A DNA stretch of 64,000 nt, from the NCBI GenBank assembly GCA_032768795.1, contig CP136497.1, forward strand, positions 126,501-190,500, written 5' to 3'. The stretch's first letter is position 1. Each line of letters starts with the position of its first letter. The translations under genes were made by a program, and so were the position numbers. The notes under the pieces are model-generated. The model was given only the letters and a program-made list of their open reading frames with translations. It was not told the origin of the DNA and searched no databases. This stretch comes from Tremella fuciformis. Lineage: Eukaryota > Basidiomycota > Tremellomycetes > Tremellales > Tremellaceae. Below are positions 32,826-42,775 of this stretch, one piece after another.

Positions 32826-33569
32826 ATGCTGGAGCTAATCACAGAATCATTGGAGCGTGTAACGCGACCTCCGCCTCCCAGCTCGTCATCGCACGGTCCC
32901 GCCCAGCTGGCGGGATTCCGGTGTCGACCGCTGTCCATAATGGAGCGAAAGACTCTCGAAAGGGAGATCGCGGAGTCGCGCAAGGACCCCAATGCTGCGT
33001 GGGTGAGCAAGGCGTCGTTCCATCTACCGCCAAGCAGCGAGGACGGCCAGACGTGCCTGCCCGCCCCTCTCTCAACAAGGGGACCGTCTCCGATCGCCGC
33101 ACACGAGACGACTCCCAGGAGTGGGAGTGCACGTAAGCGGAGCATGAGAAAGTCGGAGGCTGTGGAGGCGAGGGGCATTCCATCGCGTTCCCGAAGCCAA
33201 GTCCCGACGAGCTCGCTTCCCCGGGTGGATTTCACCGCGAGTCTTCAAGTCGACCTGCACCGGCCAGCAAAGCACGGGCGAGCGTCGCTTGGGAAGCTGC
33301 CGGATGATCACATGGAGGCCGCACCGTCCGCGATCGAGCTCGTCCCTCCGACTCCGACTCCAGTACTGCCCATGCACTTCACACCGCTCCCCGCCGAACT
33401 CCCAGCTGTCGCTGCGACTCAGGCGGTGCTTCAGAACGAGGTCGAGAGGCACGCCTCCCAGCGCGATGAAGATGAGGTGTCTTTTCCAGAGTGCTGCCGG
33501 CGGAACGCTTGGCTCGAGAGAATTGCACTGGAAGAAGGAGCGCCTGACGAAAACAGGTCTGAAGCTTAG
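32826..33569 (+). CDS. Small hypothetical protein, Pro/Ser/Arg-rich
   Basis: An uninterrupted frame of 247 codons from the ATG at 32826 (MLELITESLERVTRPPPP) to a stop at 33567-33569. It is low in complexity: Pro/Ser-rich at the N-terminus, Arg/Ser-rich in the middle (SGSARKRSMRKSEA) and acidic near the end (SQRDEDEVSFPECC). No domain was recognised. A GTGAGC near 33002 could be an intron donor. It could be a chance frame in GC-rich DNA, but its codon choice and length favour a gene. Confidence 0.4.
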   Translation: MLELITESLERVTRPPPPSSSSHGPAQLAGFRCRPLSIMERKTLEREIAESRKDPNAAWVSKASFHLPPSSEDGQTCLPAPLSTRGPSPIAAHETTPRSGSARKRSMRKSEAVEARGIPSRSRSQVPTSSLPRVDFTASLQVDLHRPAKHGRASLGKLPDDHMEAAPSAIELVPPTPTPVLPMHFTPLPAELPAVAATQAVLQNEVERHASQRDEDEVSFPECCRRNAWLERIALEEGAPDENRSEA

Positions 33570-33858
33570 GCGTCAAAATCACTTGCTGTGCTTGAGAGCA
33601 GCCATGATGGACCGTGCAGGAAGGTATTCGGAGGTATTTTACTGAGCAGCCAGTGGTACGTATGACTCGCGGGCATGCCGGACGTCATGAGCCACAGGGA
33701 AAAGATGTATCCCCGGGGGAGAGGAGTGGGAAGGGGGCGGGGAGCAAAGGTATAAATGCTCCAAGAGCATACTCGATTCTGTCTTGTCATTGCAATCATA
33801 CTTCTCGTTTTGCGGTATCCTTCGCTCAGTCACCACATCACAAGACTCAACTCTCATT

Positions 33859-36247
33859 ATGAATTCGTGAGGTGCACAGCCGTGGGAGATTTCCAGGCTG
33901 AGAAGCAGACAACAGAAGATCGCGCACCTCGAGCAACGCGTCACACAACTAGAGCAAGAGTTCGAAGCCTCTTCCTCTCTGACCGCCATTCGCCATGGCC
34001 AGTTTTCGGAAGGTCGAGGCCACAAGATGCTACGCCTCGCCGCGCATCCGGGGCTGCTCCTGTGGCCTCTTGATGGGGTGACGAACCCCTTCTTGGCGTC
34101 AAAGCGCCCACCGCCATTTCCGTACCTCGGCGAGAGCGATGGCGCGCGGGGGCTGTCCAGGCCAGTGGTCATCACACGCGGGTATGGGAGACTACCCCTG
34201 GAGGACGTGTGGACGCTGGACGAGGAGAACGGTGGGTCTTGCCAATCATCTCGACCGAACCGGAAGTGGACGAGAGGCCGAGTGCCGGTGTACGTGCTCC
34301 CGGCTCCTTGCGCGGCGTGCGCGGGCGCGGTGTGCGCGGGCGCGAACAACGGCCGCTGCGATCGGCAATTCCCGTGCGGGACATGTTCGATCAACGGGCT
34401 GGAGTGCCGACCGTCAGCCCTGGCGTGGCAGAAGGTCGACGACGACTTGGGGAGGTTCGGAGCCGTCGACGACATGGCGGCTGTCGGGCCGGTCGACCAA
34501 TGGGAGCATGGCGGCGAAGGGGCCATTCTGGTGGACGAGATCATGGCGCAGATGGACGCGGACGACTTGGTCGAGGTAAGTCTTACTGTAAACCTGCAGT
34601 CGCTGATCCCAGGCGCTCGAGGCGGAACCCTGGCTGACCCAGCGATGAGAGCACCTCCCAGCCTACGGTGACTTTTGGCGGTGGGTACTCTTGATAATGG
34701 CCCGGCAGAGAAGCGCTGAGCTGGGTAGCACGTTCACTTGGATCGCCCAGCGGCATTCGCAGCATTTTTGCCGCCTGCACCCCAAAGTCCTCGGTGCGGA
34801 CGAGCAGCTCCCGGGCCCATGGCTGGGAATGCAGGAGATTCTCACGGCCACGGGAACGCAGCACGTTCAATTCGTGCTCGTGCTCTTCGGATGGATCGCC
34901 CAGAAGGCGTTTCCCCCGCTGTCGCACTACTTAGACCAGTACAACATCAGGTCATTTCATCGCGTTGCGGGGATCAAATCTGACCCATAGTCCTGGCAAT
35001 GGATTCCTAGACCTGGCCGTGCTGTGGCAGATCGCCAGGGAGACTGGCTACGACTACTTGCTGGAGCCGTCGGAGAGCAAGCCGATGTACCTCACGCATG
35101 GGACGGCTGGGGTAGGTGCAGTGACCCTCGTGATGGCGGCTTGCTGATGCATTAGTACGAGCCCGCGATCGACCCGGCTGCGCTTGTGCGCCTTCTTCGA
35201 CCTGGCGGACGTGATCCCCGGTTGGGGACGATGCTCGCGCACGGGACGCGATTCGTGCTCGACGTCGCACGGGGGACAAAACGAGAGTCCCGAAGCGTGC
35301 GGCCGTCTCAAGCCGGCTCCTTGGGATGCGTCCGCCTCGAGGACGTTCGGCGACCGCTGCGGGGTTTCCCGAATGTCGATAGATCATGCTTCGCCGCTGC
35401 GGCATTTGCGGCGCTGCTTGCCTGTCCGCCGGTACGCGACGCGCTCGACGAGGAACAGGAGCAGGACTCGGCGTTTCTGGACTCCTTTCGCACTGTGGAT
35501 AGGACCAACGCCCTCTGGAACGGACGGAGCGACTGATGCGGATCGCTAAAGGTGAGCAGATCCTCGAGGGTAGCCTCATGAGCCAAGCTGATATTAGCCA
35601 CCCTAGGACCCGGGTCCTCCCGCGGCCAGCCAGCCGACGCCGTGGAGCTCTTGGGCATGTGGCTGTCCAAGGCGCTTCCAACATCGATCATACACGGCGG
35701 GCCGGGAACAGTCACCTGCGCCGAGTGCATCGCAACGAGTCCAGGCGGAGTGGCCATCGGCACACTCTGCGTGCTTCCTCGCACGACACCTGCGTCGGAT
35801 CCGGCACCTTTCGGCCGCATCATGATGCAGGCGCGGTGTCTTCTGGTGTCATTGCGGTGCGAGGCCTGCCAGGCCGAAACAATGCACGCCTTGGACAACC
35901 CATTCGTGCTTCCCGACGTGGCCCTGATCTCCGTTGCGCGTCAGGGGCCGTCGGCAATCGACAGAACCGAGGTATCAGACCTCGCGAGCCTTCAAAACAA
36001 CGCGCAAGCCTGGAACCATCATGCCACCGCAATCGTTTTTCACAACGGCCGTGAACTGGGCGACGCGGCGGCCCACTTCGTCACTGTGGCGAAAGTCGAT
36101 GACGGTAGATGGATGGTCTTCGACGACGACGACGTGCACGAGCATCGAAGGGAGGACGGAACCGCGGAAAGTCCGTCCGCGCTCGTCATTGAGGACCAGA
36201 AGTTCTTTGCTTGCGGAGTCCTCCTAGTCCGCAACGAAAGGACGTGA
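33859..36247 (+). CDS. Fusion protein: coiled coil, Zn-cluster-like segment and ubiquitin-specific protease (C19)-like domain
   Basis: Reading from the ATG at 33859, short introns at 33867-33896 (30 bases), 34576-34651, 34951-34990, 35112-35155, 35432-35502 and 35552-35606 give one continuous frame of roughly 690 codons. The N-terminus has a coiled coil (KIAHLEQRVTQLEQEFE). Near residues 145-180 lies a cysteine-rich segment (CAAC ... RCDRQFPCGTC ... LEC) that resembles the second half of a Zn2Cys6 cluster with an enlarged first loop. The protease-like domain follows. Its Cys box is GFPNVDRSCFAAAAFAALL, with an Asn and a candidate nucleophile Cys. Next come GQPADAVELLGMWLSKAL, two CxxC pairs (TCAEC, RCEAC) and a His box (AAHFVTVAKVDDGRWMVFDD). 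These are the family's landmarks, though diverged. Alternatively the region is two genes, with the first ending at TGA 34669-34671. Confidence 0.6.
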
Positions 36248-36659
36248 CGGTGCGCTTGCTAGGGCCTCGCGGTGCGGGCCAGATGTATCTAGTTGTAGTA
36301 GGCACTGAAGACGTATTGCATGCACGGCTCGCAAGAGGATCGTAATATGCCCCATCGAACGACATGCCATTCAACATGATGGTCAAAGGAGAGGGCGTCG
36401 AAGCGAGGTTCTGGCTGGGAACCGACAACATTTCCTCAGACCCGTTCCTTCTCATTTGATAATTTCTGCGTTCCGGCGGGCAGACAGCACACTGCTGCCA
36501 CCACGCGCACGCTCTTGGGAGCAGGACCTCGACTCAGCTGTGATTCGTGGGTGGGGTGACTACCGCGCCTCCATGCCTTCAAAGTGGGTCACTGTGCTGT
36601 GGTCGGCGGAGAGGCTGATGACGACCCAGGTCTTCGCTGGTCCGCGATTGGCCAAGTGC

Positions 36660-37495
36660 GCCCGCCTTGACAAGCTACCCCGGCGCTACCCGCGTGCGCC
36701 CGACTTCCTTGAGGGTGCCGCCAGCAGTTCCTCGCTGCCATCAACAATGGGGCTTGGCTGTCGTCTGGCCAGATCTACTCCCCGTTCGATCATCTCGAAA
36801 ATTTATGGAGTACACTTGGGGGCTGGTCAATGCCAACAACGGTGGGGTGTCCGAGCTGCTTGTCGCGCAAATTTTGACATTCAGGTATGCCGATTGTGGG
36901 TTTTTACGTGTTCCCGAACCAGTGCGAGAGCTCTTCGTGGGGGTGGATCACGAAAAGCCCTGTCCAGAATGCGGCGAGTTGGGCTGAGATTGCCGGGCAC
37001 AAACGTTTAGGCTGCTTGATGGAGATGGAGCTCACTGCACCTTTGTTAGCCGCCCCATGGCTACAGACGTGCCATCTACGGCTGTTCAACCGCCCCACCT
37101 ACTGTTACCAGGAAAGAGCCTGGGGGTGGCTCTGCTGGAAGAAGGGTGGTGGAGTCTGCGAAGCTGCCGTCTAATCTGGAGGATAAGACTGTTCGCACTG
37201 CCCGGCATTCGACGATGAGGAAGAGCTGGGCTTGGCGCGTTTGAACTCCTTTCGCACAGTGGTTACCCATCAACGCCCCTCTGGAACGGACGAGACAGCT
37301 GCTGCGCCTCGCTCAACTTGAGGAGAGCTTAGGCAATGGCGAAATCCGTATTGAACGAATGAGCGGTCCGGGTACCGGTGACTGGCTGGTTGAACCGCTC
37401 GGCAAGATCGCAGAGAGGTCGGGTATTCTTCGCGACGTCATGAATGCAGTTCAACCGTTCTCTCTTGTTCCAAGACGCTACGTGCGACACGGATA
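36660..37495 (+). pseudogene. Decayed partial copy of the protease-like fusion gene
   Basis: Bases about 37208-37310 closely match 35447-35540, which covers intron 35432-35502 and the following exon (shared CTCCTTTCGCAC and CCTCTGGAACGGACG). In this copy the second donor GGTGAGC has become CTTGAGG, so the frame runs on (PLERTRQLLRLAQ) to a stop at 37493-37495 without reaching the conserved ADAVELLG and His-box segments. The part upstream (36660-37150) contains open fragments with a CPECGEL motif but no continuous gene that I can assemble. I read this as a truncated, diverged duplicate. Confidence 0.55.
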
Positions 37496-37623
37496 AGATG
37501 TCCAGAGACTACGTCCACCCCGACAAGAACCTCCCTGTCGTCCTCGACCAGTCTCTCAGACTGCGAGATGGGTCTGCGTGATATCAGCGCCATGGGACCT
37601 GTGCCCTTCCCGTGAGTACATCG

Positions 37624-39287
37624 ATGGAGTTGTATATCTCCTAAACGGTTTGTAGGTGACAGGCGGTCAGCTGATGTAGCTAGACAGGAAGGGCACACTG
37701 GGCCTGAATTTCCCGTACTCCTGATAGGAGCTGGCGTGGCCATGTTCGGCACCTCTGAAGGTGCGTCAGGCCCTCCGTCCTTGACCACACTGACTCGCAG
37801 GACCGTGGAACATTGCTCTGCGCCTGGAGAATCGCCTCGGGCCCCGGCTCAAAGTGCAAGCCGTTATAGACGTCTCGGAAGAGAGGGCCGAGGCGGCTCT
37901 CAAGCTCAAATGCGAATCTCTCGTCAAGGGCTCCTACGAGCATGCCTTGGCTCTGCCTACCGTCGCCGAATTCAAAAAGTACGTCGATGCCGGTAAGGCA
38001 CTTGTGCCAAAAGCTGTGTTCGTCGCCACACCGCCTCGCTGGCGTGGGAGCCTGCAGAAGGGGTACGACCTGGAGATGCAGATCCTCGATGCGTTCCCCC
38101 ACGTACATCTCTTCATCGAGAAGCCCCCGGCTACCGGTGTGCCCTGGGACCAGTCGGTCGCGGACGCCAAGAAGATCGGCGAGCTATTGAACGACAAGAC
38201 GAGGTACAAGGGCGTCCACTCCATGGGATATGTCCTGCGATATAATCGCGGAGCGAGGGAGATCAAGAAGATTCTCCAGGAGAGGAATTTGACGGTGTGA
38301 GTTCAAGCCAGGTTGGTTGCGGTGCTGAGTGGCAGCATGGCCACTGTCGCCCGCTACTTTGGGGCATACGAGCTCGCCACCAAGACCGACTGGTGGGACA
38401 CGTCCATCTCCCTCGGTCCTATTCTCGAGCAGGGCACGCACCTGTGTAGGTCGGCAAGGTCCAGGTTACCAGTACGACTCTGACATCTAGGTGATCTGTC
38501 TCGGTTCTTCGGTGGAGACATCGACCCCGACACCATGCAGTATGTCCTTCTGGCTATACGCGACTGGGGCATGCCCTGACATCCCTCCAGCGCCCATGTC
38601 CTCGAGGCGTGGGAGAAGCCCACTTCCACTCTCAGCAAGCTGTCCTTCAACGAGGAGGAGATCGAGGTCCAGAATCGTGTTCCGAGGTGTACTGCCGCAA
38701 CTTGGTGTGTTTCCGTGGTCCCGCACCCGGGCGCACAGTGGCTAACTCGACAGGAAGTACACTTCTGGCGCTGTCGGTACCTTCGTCCATGGCACCGTGC
38801 TACATGGCGTCGACTATTCGATCGAGATCGAGGTATACGCTGACGGCGTGAGTTCTGGCCGTGCTTATCGCATGCGAGACCTAACTGATATTGCAGCACC
38901 AACTCATGTGAGCAGGGTGGTCATAGGCGTGGCGATACTTACAGCCATCCTAGACTGCAAGACCCCTTCGGCGTGCCGTCCATCTCCATCCGCGAGCCGG
39001 GCTCTGATGTCCCCCGTGTGCTTCCAATGACCGGTGACGATCCTTACCAGACTGAGATGGACGCGTTCATCGACTGCGTGCGTTCTTCCGCCGCAATGTG
39101 AGGCTGATTCCCCCAGATCGAAAGTAAGGGCAAGGACAACCGGATCTTGTCTACGTTTGAGGATGCTGCCAAGTCGTATGAGATGACTTGGGCCATGCGG
39201 AACTCGGCAGAGCAGTCTGGCAAGGAGCAGAGGAAGAAGAAGGGCAGAACCGATGTCCCCTCTTGGAGCTCAGAGTGGAAGAAGTGA
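37624..39287 (+). CDS. Gfo/Idh/MocA-family NAD(P)-dependent oxidoreductase
   Basis: A Rossmann-fold dehydrogenase family acting on sugars and related polyols; the substrate is unknown. The N-terminal nucleotide-binding motif VLLIGAGVAMFGTSEG is followed, after an intron, by PWNIALRLENRLGPRLKVQAV. The family's catalytic EKP motif is present in HLFIEKPPATGVPWDQS. The C-terminal sheet domain contains DWWDTSISLGPILEQGTHL, FVHGTVLHGVDYSIEIEVYA and TEMDAFIDC. The stop is TGA 39285-39287. The 5' end is tentative: ATG 37624 followed by a 34-base intron (GTTGTATATC...GTGACAG) gives an in-frame MERSADVARQEG start. Five or so short introns are needed downstream. Confidence 0.8.
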
Positions 39288-39603
39288 ATGGAAGCCACGG
39301 GCGCCCACATCACTCCCCGGCTGTGGCGTACACCTGCTCCAAATCGCGCACAATGATGCACATACATTTGTCGGAGTATGTATATGGGTGATTGTACCAG
39401 CTCTTAGCCCGTCTCGACAGATGCACGCACCCAGGGGTCCGTGCGGAGTGTGGCACACCGTCTTAGTCTCGCGACTGGTCGTTTACGAAGCCCCGAGACC
39501 CCACTTCTCACGCAGGACATCGTAGCACAGGAGATCCAAGTACTCGTATGCATTCAGAATACCTATATAGATCTGCACAATGGGCTTTCAAGCGCCTGAC
39601 TAC
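39288..39603. other. Convergent 3' spacer
   Basis: It lies between the stop of the Gfo/Idh gene (plus) and the stop of dynamin-like copy B (minus). Nothing was recognised in it. Confidence 0.5.
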
Positions 39604-42243
39604 CTAAGCGGTGGCGAACTTCCTGGCCCTGATAGCTGCTTTGGCCGCTCCCAGCACCTCCCTGCGATGCTTCAGATCGGCCCGCTTCTCGACAATGTAA
39701 GAAGACTCCGCGAGCCACCTGGCGCACTGCTCAGCACCCTGAGCCGTGCTAAGCTGCATACGCTCGATCAGCGCTGCGTTGAGCACCTCCGCTGCGGGCC
39801 GAATGAACTCGTTGTCGATGATGCGGGGCACATTGTCGATGATGCGCTATACGCATCAGTCCAGCCTCAGTTCTGCTTCATGACATCAGCTACTCACCTT
39901 GAAAGCGACCTGCCAATAGGCGCGGACCTCGGCCATGACTTCCATCTCAGTCATATACTCGTCGGTCGGTCGGAGCTTGGCGAGGTCGTGCTCGCTCAAA
40001 CCGCTGTACCCCAAGCGACCGAGATTGCCCAACGCATTCTGCAGAACGTGCTGAAGGTCACTCAGATCGGGTTTGGGTTGTCGTTGATCGATGAGCCGAG
40101 CCAGTGCTTTGCTCTTGACGTCGGTGATGTAGTGCGAGTTGAGGGTGAAGGGCTGCGAGTCGAGCTCGACCATCTTCGCCAGTAGGGAGCGAGCATTGGT
40201 CGCAAGGATGCCGAGTCGGTCCTTGACAACATCACTGACGTAAGTCCGGGCCATAGCCAGCCTGATAAAACTGACTCGACAGAGCTTGGGAGGTCGCCGT
40301 GCTCGTAGCGGCCGAAGACTTGCCGAAGTGCTTCATCGACGTGCTTCTGCAAGCTCGGTTGGATGCAGCCCAGAAGCTCATCCGCAATGGCACCCCAACC
40401 CTCCATGAACTCGAGAATGAGGGCGTTCTTGGCTGAAGGCGGGACGTTATTGGGCAACTCGCGAGTAATAGCCCTGGGTGATATCAGCGTCTACCCCAAG
40501 ACTGGTCAAAGACAACTGACAGTTTGATCCGTTCTCTGACGATGTCGAGGGTCAGGATCTCAGCTGTATTCTCCTCTTGTGGCGTAACACCCTCATGAAA
40601 ATCGGGCAGGCGACCGAACGCGTCTACAAGACGCGCTGCCTTTTGGGCGTCGTCCGACTTCTTAAGCTGGTTTCGTGTGAAAGGAGTGAAGCGAGGGCGC
40701 GTGCCCCAGATATCGGCCTTGTACTCCTCATAGTGCCTGTTGATCTCCTGGATAAGCGACTTGTCCTTGTCACCAATGGTCTTGCCCTCGATGATCTTGA
40801 CAAAGGTCGCAACGAGACCCAGCATCTCCCTGACTGGCTCTGTGCTCGGCTCGCTGCCAAGTGCGTCGATCTCCTTATTGATGCCAGCGTACTTCTCATT
40901 GATCTGCGCAATGACATGCGGCAGCCTCGAGCGTCAGCTCAACATTCACGCGATCTAATGCGGACTCACTTCTGGTTGATGAGGCTGAGCAGATGGGTGC
41001 TCAGTGCCGAGGACAGATTTTTGGTGCCCAGGCGGTCCTTGACAGCTGGCGTGTCGCTCCATGGTCGGTTGTGCTTGAAAAAGTCGACCTCCTTGGCGCG
41101 CGCCTCGTCGAACGAGATGGAAGCCGAGAGCTCGTCCAGGTTGGGCTGGCGTGTGGCCTGAACATGAGCTGATTCTTATCCAATTGCTCACAGCTCACGT
41201 AGTAGCCGTGGTGCAAGTGCTCTTTCTCGCCTCGCAGGACCTTGACCCAGCGGTCGTTCTCCAGCCCTTTGAGGGTGTCTACCTTGGTGAGGACCCCGAT
41301 GGTCCGCTTGCCGTCCGGGTCGGCGTCGCGGGCAAGCATGACCGCCCGCTGGTTCTCAATATCATCTGCGTCGTGTCAGCATCTCCAGACCTAATGAAGG
41401 CAGAGACTGACGGACCTTTCGTGGTGATGACCAGCAGGATCAGGCAATCCCGCTTGATGTAGCTCTTGACGAGGTCTTCCACGAAGGTGATCTCGTTCGG
41501 GTCCTGTCCCTTCGACACGGAGGAGAAGATCCCCGGTAGATCGACGAGAGTGAGGTCGGTCAGATTAGGGCCCGAAATGTCGAGCACGACAACGTTGCGC
41601 GAGAAAGAGATACTGCCCACTTCTCCAGCCTCAAGGTCGTGGTTTACGTATTTGTCGACGGACGATTCGTGCGGGTTGAGAATGGCCAACTGCGCTCGGC
41701 GGATCACCTTCTCGACTTGGTCCGGCTCGCTGAGGGGCGGGCCAAAGTCGACCTCGGCCTTCTTTCCATCCGACTGCGCATCAGCGACTTCAATTTTGAT
41801 GATTACGGAGCAGAGAGCTGACCTCGACGTCGGCGCCGTCTTCGTTCACCTCACGGCGGATCTTGACAGTGCATTGCCACGGCTTGTCCTCGTCACTGCG
41901 CAGGCGCACCTCGATAGGCACACGCGTGCAGGTCCCGTCGGCGCGGGGAAGATTGATCTCACGTCAGCCACCATACGTTTGCAGGACAGGCAGGACTTAC
42001 TCCGGAGATCGCCTCGATCAGAGACGACTTGCCGCTCGACTGGTTGCCAGCGACAACGATAGTGGGCAGACTGTTCGTCAGCCACCTCGAACAGGCATTA
42101 CTAGAAGCAACGTACTCGATCTCGACTGCTCCCACTCCGGTGCTTCTGATCTTGTTGACGAAACCCATAAGCTCGCGCTTGTTGCGCGCATACTCGCTCT
42201 CCATGAGGCCGCGGCGCGCGGCCTTGGAATGTTTGGCGGTCAT
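39604..42243 (-). CDS. Dynamin-like large GTPase, copy B (intact)
   Basis: This family comprises large GTPases that oligomerise and remodel membranes; the Mx-like subgroup includes antiviral factors in animals. It starts at 42243 (MTAKHSKAARRGLMESEYA). The G domain shows the P-loop AGNQSSGKSSLIEAISG, switch I region NLPRADGTCTRVPIEVRL, DLPG (in LTLVDLPGIFSSVS) and G4 TKVD (GVLTKVDTLKGLENDRWVKV). The stalk follows, with conserved pieces RELPNNVPP, FGRYEHGDLP and HYITDVKSKALARLIDQR. The C-terminal effector domain runs RIIDNEFIRPAAEVLNAALI to RKFATA at the stop 39604-39606. I see no pleckstrin-homology or Pro-rich segment and no transmembrane segment, so it is Mx/DRP-like rather than classical dynamin. 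Short introns occur throughout, at positions shared with copy C. It is a tandem paralogue of copy C, 532 bases upstream. Confidence 0.92.
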
Positions 42244-42775
42244 CGGATTAGTCGGTCAAGCACCTCAGTCACCGAGCAGTAACAGGTCAGTGGGATGAAG
42301 AAAGAGAGGAGCGCTACGAGCGCCCAAGCTCATATACGCCACAGTCAGCCCAGCGAGAATCAAAAAAAAACTGGGTGGTGGTGCCGAGTGATCCGTGCAC
42401 CGCCTAAATCGGGCGGGTTGCACTAGTCGATCGCTTACTTCTGTTTCAGTGCGCCCCGCTATAATGATGAGACATGGACCTTGCGGGCGGCCAAGGTACA
42501 CAAGCTGCTGAGCTGCTTATCGCTCAGGTCCGCAACACGACTACCGGCGTCTTTAGCGCGATCAGCATATCAGCATGACGGTAAAGGAGGTGGAGCAAGC
42601 ACATGGGATTGTTGTGAGACGCTTCCTGACGTCAACACCGTCGACATGGTCGCCCCAGTCTCGCTCTTGTTTTGCCTTGAAAGGTACCCAGAGAATCTAA
42701 AAGCGCCCTCAGGTGTCAAAGCATTACTCATACACTTGCTAACTCGTATGAAACCGGACTCAAGCGCGTTGTCGC
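42244..42775. other. Spacer between dynamin-like copies B and C
   Basis: This is the promoter region of copy B plus the 3' region of copy C. It contains an A9 run at about 42361-42369. No other feature was recognised. Confidence 0.5.

Noticed and set aside
34583..34927. Minus-strand open frame of 114 codons
   Set aside because: It overlaps the plus-strand fusion gene, whose exons join in frame on both sides; the minus frame has no recognisable motif.
35432..35606. Frameshifts in the protease-like gene
   Set aside because: Two consistent GT/AG introns (35432-35502 and 35552-35606) explain the frame changes without mutations.
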